From Whalleya microplaca (taxonomy: Eukaryota; Ascomycota; Sordariomycetes; Xylariales; Xylariaceae): 64,000 nucleotides of DNA. How positions within the stretch are numbered: position 1 is the first letter of the stretch; each line of letters starts with the position of its first letter. The notes beneath the pieces were generated by a model, which did no database searches, was not told where the DNA came from, and saw only the letters and a list, made by a program, of their open reading frames with translations. The stretch spans positions 434,001 through 498,000 of the forward strand of contig MU385710.1 in the NCBI GenBank assembly GCA_022497155.1, written 5' to 3'. The translations under genes and the position numbers were made by a program. This document shows positions 58,856 through 64,000 of this stretch, one piece after another.

Positions 58856-59294
58856 ATGGCATCAAGAGACGTCCTCAAGATTTCGGCATACCACTACAAA
58901 CAAGATCATGTCTCCGATGGAGACTTTGAGAAATGGTTTCATGAAGTGTTGACACCCCAATGGGTGGCTCTAGTGAAGAAGCACAACGTTCTCCGTTATA
59001 CAGCAGTGAGTTCTCCTACTTATATGGCGTATATGAATATTAGGTTTGAAGCACTAATCCAATAATCACTTTCAGACGTATACTCCATCATCGTTCCATG
59101 TAGCTCTAAGCTCTGAACTATCTCATGTCCGTCCCGGCTGGCAAATGGGTGGAGGTGATATAATTCTCACATACTACGTCCGCGGTATCGATGAGATGAG
59201 AGCACTGCCTACCGATCCTGAGTATAACCAGAGAGGCCGTGTGTCCGAAAAGGCATATATTGATGCCTCTAAAGGTGAACTGCGAGCCGGGTGA
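58856..59294 (+). CDS. EthD-domain protein, possibly truncated by TGA
   Basis: Exons 58856-59005 and 59076-59294, joined in phase 0 over a 70-nt intron, give 122 aa. The protein is a dimeric alpha/beta-barrel EthD protein: VLKISAYHYKQDHVSDGDFE, WFHEVLTPQWVALVKKHNVLRYT, then TYTPSSFHVAL, GGDIILTYYVRGIDEMRAL and KAYIDASKGEL. Family members typically continue with a final strand; here GELRAG is followed by TGA and then EIVYFENGEIVN in the same frame up to a TGA at 59346-59348. So TGG-to-TGA (or CGA-to-TGA) mutation, or a 50-nt intron (GTGAGA at 59291, GCAG), must be considered. Fungal EthD proteins often sit in aromatic polyketide clusters as decarboxylases, dehydratases or cyclases; no cluster backbone is visible here. 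Confidence 0.72.
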
Positions 59295-59994
59295 GAAATC
59301 GTATATTTTGAAAATGGTGAAATCGTAAATACGGTAGCAGCCGAATGATAAATCGTGGGCTACGGTGCCCCATGTAGCAATGTGAAGATAATTAGGATTA
59401 CGTCGTTAGTCTATCATGGCGGTTTAAATAGATCTCCATGGCTATTTTGATATGTACTTGTCATTGAAAAGAGACATACTGAAGCGAATATTAAATCTAA
59501 ATATGTATAAATATTATAAGTATTGAGTTTATCTTGAATGCGATGTGGTAGATTGATATTGTGGTAATGTACATCTGTACATCATCCATATTATTACCGG
59601 CCCCCTCTGATTCGGCATCTGAGTCACGCGAAACGCTAGCTCTGCTATTGTATGTACTCTAGCTATCCTTAAACGCCATAGAGCGTTGACAAAGGATAAC
59701 CTCTTTTATTCATCTAGCAGGTACACTAAAGTAGATAGATAGATATTTGTCCTCATAGACGTAATCAGAATCATCATCATTATCATCATCTCATTCGGCA
59801 TCCCTCATTCATTAGGTATAAAAAATCAACAACGAGAACAAATAATGTCGCTTACCTATCATGTACTGCCCCGCCTACTCTTGAAACTTTCGTCTGAAAA
59901 GAAAACTGCCATCAATGCTACTAGTGAGAAACCTTCTCAAACTTCTGCGCTGATATTTCAGTACAAACAAATGGCAAAAAAATGCAAAACTAAA
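59295..59994. other. Intergenic
   Basis: Begins with the likely lost EthD tail (59295-59348). A short ATC/TCA microsatellite lies near 59771-59793. T-rich sequence on the minus strand just after the tRNA (59976-59994) would serve as a polymerase III terminator. Confidence 0.5.
59976..59994 (-). terminator. Pol III terminator of tRNA-Pro
   Basis: Minus strand downstream of the tRNA has TTTT and a T7 run. Usual RNA polymerase III stop signal. Confidence 0.55.
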
Positions 59995-60083
59995 GGGTCT
60001 GGCCGGGATTTGAACCCGGGGCCTCTCGCAGGATTGATTAGGGTGGACCCTAAGCGAGAATCATACCACTAGACCACCAGACC
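59995..60083 (-). tRNA. tRNA-Pro (anticodon AGG), with intron
   Basis: Minus strand, 89 nt. The acceptor stem GGTCTGG pairs with CCAGACC, with C as discriminator. The D arm carries TGGTCTAGTGGTATGA (A box), the anticodon stem CTCGC/GCGAG encloses TTAGGGT with anticodon AGG, and the T arm is CCGGG-TTCAAAT-CCCGG (B box). A ~17-nt intron follows the base 3' of the anticodon, the canonical position. Pol III transcribed and needs splicing before use. Confidence 0.93.
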
Positions 60084-61070
60084 ATTGAAACCTGAGAACC
60101 CGATTGAGTTCTCTGATTGTTGAAAGAAAGTGCGCTAAACTTTACTTATATAGTGGATTCAGATGCTTGAGCAATGGCTCAGTGGGGTTGGAGCCCCTTA
60201 CCACAACAAAAGTGGACCCTGACTGAATATGCTTGACTGTCACCGCCAAATTACCTTCCATGAGTGACAACCAGAAGCAGTCGATAGTATTTGTCGGATT
60301 CTTTCTGGTTGCTAGGCCAAAGACTCGTTTTGATCATGCTCCTCTCCTCACAAGGGTTGGTTGGCTCTTAGCTTGGGGATTAATAGGTACAGGTCTAATG
60401 CGGTTAGTCCGCCATCGCATCAACTGATGCAATGGATCTTCTCCCAGAAATTTCAGTGCTCACGTAGTAAACAATGAGTCAAATCCATTGCTCAACCAGA
60501 CACATGCAACCAGCTGGTGTGAAAAGTATTCGCCTTCATGTTGCTGATCTCTTCGTTTGCGACAACTTGCTGGCATGGAAATCGGGAAGCCCTACCTAGA
60601 TAGTGGTACGGTAGCCTTCCCTTTGTCTACTAGACATGCCACCGCCACCTAGTGCTACAATTCGATGTTATCTATCACACAATCTATTCAAAGGCTGGCC
60701 CGTTATCTTAAGCTCGTATTGACAAGTCCTTATGAGCCCCGCTACAAGAGCAGCTTCATCACCAGTTCAACTCCGCATCGGGTACGGATTACCTACTCAT
60801 GTATCATGAGCACAGGGGCAATCATGGACAGGGCTTATGCTTCCTACTGCATGCTTACTGCTGTCTTCTACACCAGATTCGAACTATACTGTCTAGCAAT
60901 GCGCTGTTCAATGACCCGTTCAGTGGACGAAGGCTACTGCTAGAGGTATTCTCACATGAGGGGATCAAGTATATCTTTCGCAACGTTTGTCATGTGACAA
61001 CTCACTTCTTCAATCATCTAACCAAGATTGGGACAAAGGTGTGTGTATCAACGATGTAGTACATGCAGGA
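60084..61070. other. Intergenic, possible upstream exon
   Basis: Open stretches at 60665-60943 and 60799-61059 may belong to an unidentified 5' exon of the membrane protein, but no splice arrangement joins them in phase. Otherwise nothing recognised. Confidence 0.4.
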
Positions 61071-62096
61071 ATGAAGATGTACCCGCGTGGAGCTCACAGA
61101 AAGACATTTGGTCTTTATCTAACGGAGCCCGGAGCTTCCATGAAGATGGGCATAGATATTTTTGCTGTCCTGGGTTTGACTACCATCATGTCTTTACTGC
61201 GAGAACTGCTTTCTTCTCTTCGCGTTATAGCTGATCCTGCGAATTGTCTTGAGGTCGCACAGGAGCTCCTCGGCAAGCTCGCATTTGTTCTCCTCGCTCT
61301 TAATGCGTTCATCAGCTTTGTTCTGATTTTTATTGTGGCTATTATCTCGGCATACCCTGAGAAAATCCCAGTCGCCCCTATTAGGGCATGCAGCATCGCC
61401 CATACAGTTGTCTTCATGGTCTTCTTTGCAATCTGCTCCATGTTATATATTCGTATATACTATTTCAAGCACCACCCACTCCGTTCACCTCGTACAGGAT
61501 ACGTTCAGCCAGGTGCAGATATCGAGGGCAATGTGGACTATTATTCCCAGGCATCGCAATGCGCAGACCCGAAGGCTAGTGAACTAGATTCTAGTTTCCA
61601 GGAGGTCGAGTTAAGTAACGCCAGGGCTCGACGCAGTCAGGCCCCATCTCCCTATGACCCAGGTCAAGAACACCTCCCGCCAGCGTCCCATCAAGATCCA
61701 TACCGACGGTCGGGCGAAACAAGTTCCAATCGCTCCGAGTACCGCGTAAGCACAGTTTCGACCATAGGCAGACCATCCTCCGAGGTATCCACGTCATTCT
61801 CTTCGTTCGCTCAACGAGCAAGCAGCCGACTGTCCCAAATGGATATGGCAAGAAACGACACGCGCAAGCATTTCTCGCGGGAAGCAAATGTCGGAGCCGG
61901 TGATAGACCTGGTGATATTGATATCGACGACGGTAGAAGCCAGTATAGCACCCGGGAATCAGCACTTAGCCGTCGTGGGAGCTCGTTCGAGATAGCGCCC
62001 GTGGAGGAAGTCCGCAGCGATGCCCGCCGGTACCCAAACTATTCAGCTCCGGGTGCTTACCGCCAGGTGAGCGTAAGGGGTGTGCTTGAGGATTAG
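61071..62096 (+). CDS. Small multi-span membrane protein with disordered C-terminal tail
   Basis: 341 aa from the first ATG of the frame; the frame is open further upstream without an ATG, so a 5' exon may be missing. Three hydrophobic segments: around MGIDIFAVLGLTTIMSLL, LAFVLLALNAFISFVLIFIV and TVVFMVFFAICSMLYIRIYY. The remaining ~200 residues are hydrophilic, rich in Ser, Arg, Asp and Gln (SRLSQMDMARNDTRK, DIDIDDGRSQYSTRES), probably cytoplasmic and phosphorylated. No known family recognised. It is coded without introns downstream of the ATG. Confidence 0.6.
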   Translation: MKMYPRGAHRKTFGLYLTEPGASMKMGIDIFAVLGLTTIMSLLRELLSSLRVIADPANCLEVAQELLGKLAFVLLALNAFISFVLIFIVAIISAYPEKIPVAPIRACSIAHTVVFMVFFAICSMLYIRIYYFKHHPLRSPRTGYVQPGADIEGNVDYYSQASQCADPKASELDSSFQEVELSNARARRSQAPSPYDPGQEHLPPASHQDPYRRSGETSSNRSEYRVSTVSTIGRPSSEVSTSFSSFAQRASSRLSQMDMARNDTRKHFSREANVGAGDRPGDIDIDDGRSQYSTRESALSRRGSSFEIAPVEEVRSDARRYPNYSAPGAYRQVSVRGVLED

Positions 62097-62751
62097 CCTC
62101 GGAGTTGACGTGCGCAATCGTTTTCTCCGAGCATACTGGCTAGATTGATAGCATTCATCGTCATTGCGAGATTCGGTGAAGCTGCTGTCGGATGAGATCG
62201 ATTGGGGAGGACTAGTGGTTATTGACACGTGGGTTTTGCGTTACGGCAATCGGGTCGGGGAATATTAGATGAGTTTGTTCTATTAAACCAATGTCTGTTG
62301 TCACATCTAGGATAAATAACATGATCGCTCAACGCTATGAACTCCGTTAAACATACGTAGTAGGTTTATTTCGTAGTACACAGTCATTAACATCCGTTTC
62401 GTTTTGGTGAGTCGAAGGATGATGACGTCGAGCAATAACCTCCTCATGCAGGCTCTAAAGCTCACCGAGATCAAGGAGCGACTATATAGACACATCGTGG
62501 TGTCATTTTTTTCGTCGGGATATTTCCCTATTCTATCTCATTGGTTGGATCTCCCAATATGTAAGGAAAGCCATAATGCATAGGGGGCCAATCCACGCCG
62601 GGCATTTCCCCGCCTGTCAGCTGCGATGCAACCCCCATGCCTAGCCTTATGCAGCATAAGCGTGCTCTTATACCACGGCCGGGCTGAAAATGTAAGAAAC
62701 TATTTCCTTCCTGATTCTTGGTAATCGTATTTCTAAAAGGTCCGGTACGCG
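62097..62751. other. Intergenic
   Basis: 3' flank of the membrane protein and promoter of the STAND gene. No gene supported. Confidence 0.5.
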
Positions 62752-64000
62752 ATGAACGGCCAACAACTGGCGGAAAAGACGCCATCCGGGAAGGGAACGC
62801 CGATGAAGGAGATGTGGGCTGCGGCGGCCAAGGCATTTGAGGACATATGCGGCGAGTCGCTGCAGAGAGGCGACGTGAAGGGGTTTGACGATGTTCAGAG
62901 GATGATTGAAGGCGTCAGCAAAGCATCATATGGCATCGACGGAGAGCAGGAGAACAAGTGGGACAAGGCGAAGAGCGTCGGACTCGAGTCGCTCAAGTGG
63001 CTGAAAATGCTTATTGGCACTGCTTTCCAAGCTTCTTCGATTGTATGTTGGATTGCACACGCTAGTCTAGACGGCCGCTGACGCTTCTAGATCCCTATTC
63101 CTGCATCGGCGGCTAATATCACCAGCTGCGCCCTCTGTATCGTATTTGACATCCCCCAGGCCATCAAAGGTTACAACGACGCCATCGACCAAGTCTTTAA
63201 TGAGGTGTCTTCGGCACTTTCCCAATTCGAAATCTACAAGTCGGCGAAAAATGTTGACTCCATACTCATCCAGAAGATCCACCTCGTCATAATCAGTTTC
63301 GTCAAGCTCTGCGCTCATGTCGTCAAATACCGCCAGGGCCGCAAGCGGGACCGCCTCCTGCGGCAGATCAAGCCAATCTTCGACCATGACTCAGGCCTGG
63401 GCGACGAGATGGCTGAGTTTAAGCGGGTACTGCAGCAGCAGCGCGATGTTGAAGGAACCGTTACGCTCGCGGTGGTGTACGAGACACAGCACAACGTTGC
63501 GATACTCCTTGAGAAATCCGTCATATTTGAAAAAAACATTGAGGTGATGCATCGGCTGGTACAAGAGACGCAGAAGGACGTGCAATACTTCAAGGACGCC
63601 GACGACCGAAGCAAGACACTCATCAAGATTCGCGACGCACTCGGCGTGTGGGCAACAGTACGACTCGACACCAATACCACACAGACGTGCACCAGTATCT
63701 ACGACAAGTGCCTCAATCACACGGGATCCTGGATCTGGAATCACGATGCTTACACCGCATGGACAGCACCCATTAAGGGCAAGGAGACCTCGCACGTTCT
63801 CATCTTGACAGGGCCCGCGTCCTCGGGTAAGACCTCGGCCAGCGCTCTCATCACAAAGCGCCTCGAGGAACAAAAGGGGCGTACGTATGTGGCACATTAC
63901 TTCTTCCCCGCTAGCACAAAAAAGTCTGACGAAGACAAAACCCCCGTGCTCTCAGCCCTTAAGTATATGGCGTTTCAGCTCGCGCGCGTCGATCCCACCG
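62752..64000 (+). CDS. Fungal STAND/NLR protein, 5' part (Goodbye-like domain plus P-loop NTPase)
   Basis: Exons 62752-63042 and 63091 to the window end; a 48-nt intron (GTATGT, GCTGAC, TAG) joins them in phase 0 and about 400 codons are visible. The N-terminal ~200 residues (MWAAAAKAFEDICGESLQRG, SAANITSCALCIVFDIPQAIK, YNDAIDQVFNEVSSALSQFE) match the fungal STAND N-terminal Goodbye-type domain. A coiled linker (HNVAILLEKSV, IEVMHRLVQETQKDV) follows. The nucleotide-binding domain begins at ~330 with the Walker A motif GPASSGKT (338-345) after HVLILT, then YVAHYFFPAS and a LSALKYMAFQLAR helix as in NACHT proteins. C-terminal repeats lie outside the window. Such proteins act in heterokaryon incompatibility or innate-type recognition. 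The minus-strand open frames over this gene are shadows. Confidence 0.85.

Noticed and set aside
49438..59294. Secondary-metabolite cluster suggested by two P450s and an EthD protein
   Set aside because: No polyketide synthase, peptide synthetase, terpene cyclase or pathway regulator in between; unrelated genes (MYND, F-box) separate them.
63391..63897. 168-codon minus-strand frame
   Set aside because: Opposite the STAND gene, whose plus frame carries a Walker A motif and a valid intron.

Overview
The window is a filamentous ascomycete (Pezizomycotina) chromosome segment. Genes are split by short introns (mostly 50-165 nt) with GTRNGT donors, CTAAC/CTGAC-type branch sites and CAG/TAG acceptors. 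The families are fungal: HAM1-like, WSC, EthD, OPT transporter, P450s, an F-box protein and a STAND/NLR protein. Gene density is low, with AT-rich spacers holding degenerate repeats. A Sordariomycete is my guess; genus cannot be read from the sequence. All exon structures below were derived by eye from splice sites and reading frame.

Left part (1-17 kb): a putative atypical zinc-finger nuclear protein (2086-3623); a heavily mutated minus-strand coding relic (4482-5289); a GC-rich intronless gene encoding the C-terminal part of a bacterial TylF-type methyltransferase (5747-6334); an ankyrin protein (8384-9158); a short fucose-lectin-like protein (10523-11153); and a five-exon HAM1-family gene (14294-17035).

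Middle (17.8-32.5 kb): five consecutive genes all encode predicted secreted proteins. They are a Ser/Thr-rich mucin with a C-terminal carbohydrate-binding-like domain, a protein of eleven six-cysteine modules ending in a beta-gamma-crystallin-like domain, a WSC-domain protein with an unrecognised C-terminal half, a small cysteine-rich protein, and a PL4 rhamnogalacturonan lyase. This looks like a surface/secretome island, suggesting contact with plant cell walls or hosts.

Right part (35.6-64 kb): an OPT/YSL-type transporter, a large charged nuclear-like protein, a 2EXR/DUF7730-like protein, a damaged P450, a MYND-finger protein, an intact P450, a coiled-coil unknown, an F-box protein, an EthD protein with an in-frame TGA before its conserved tail, an intron-containing tRNA-Pro(AGG), a small membrane protein, and the 5' part of a fungal STAND (NLR) gene that runs off the window.

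No complete transposon or obvious biosynthetic cluster backbone is visible. Spacers carry short dispersed repeats and fold-back sequences. The most unusual items are the truncated bacterial-type methyltransferase and the modular cysteine-rich/crystallin-like protein within the secretome island.
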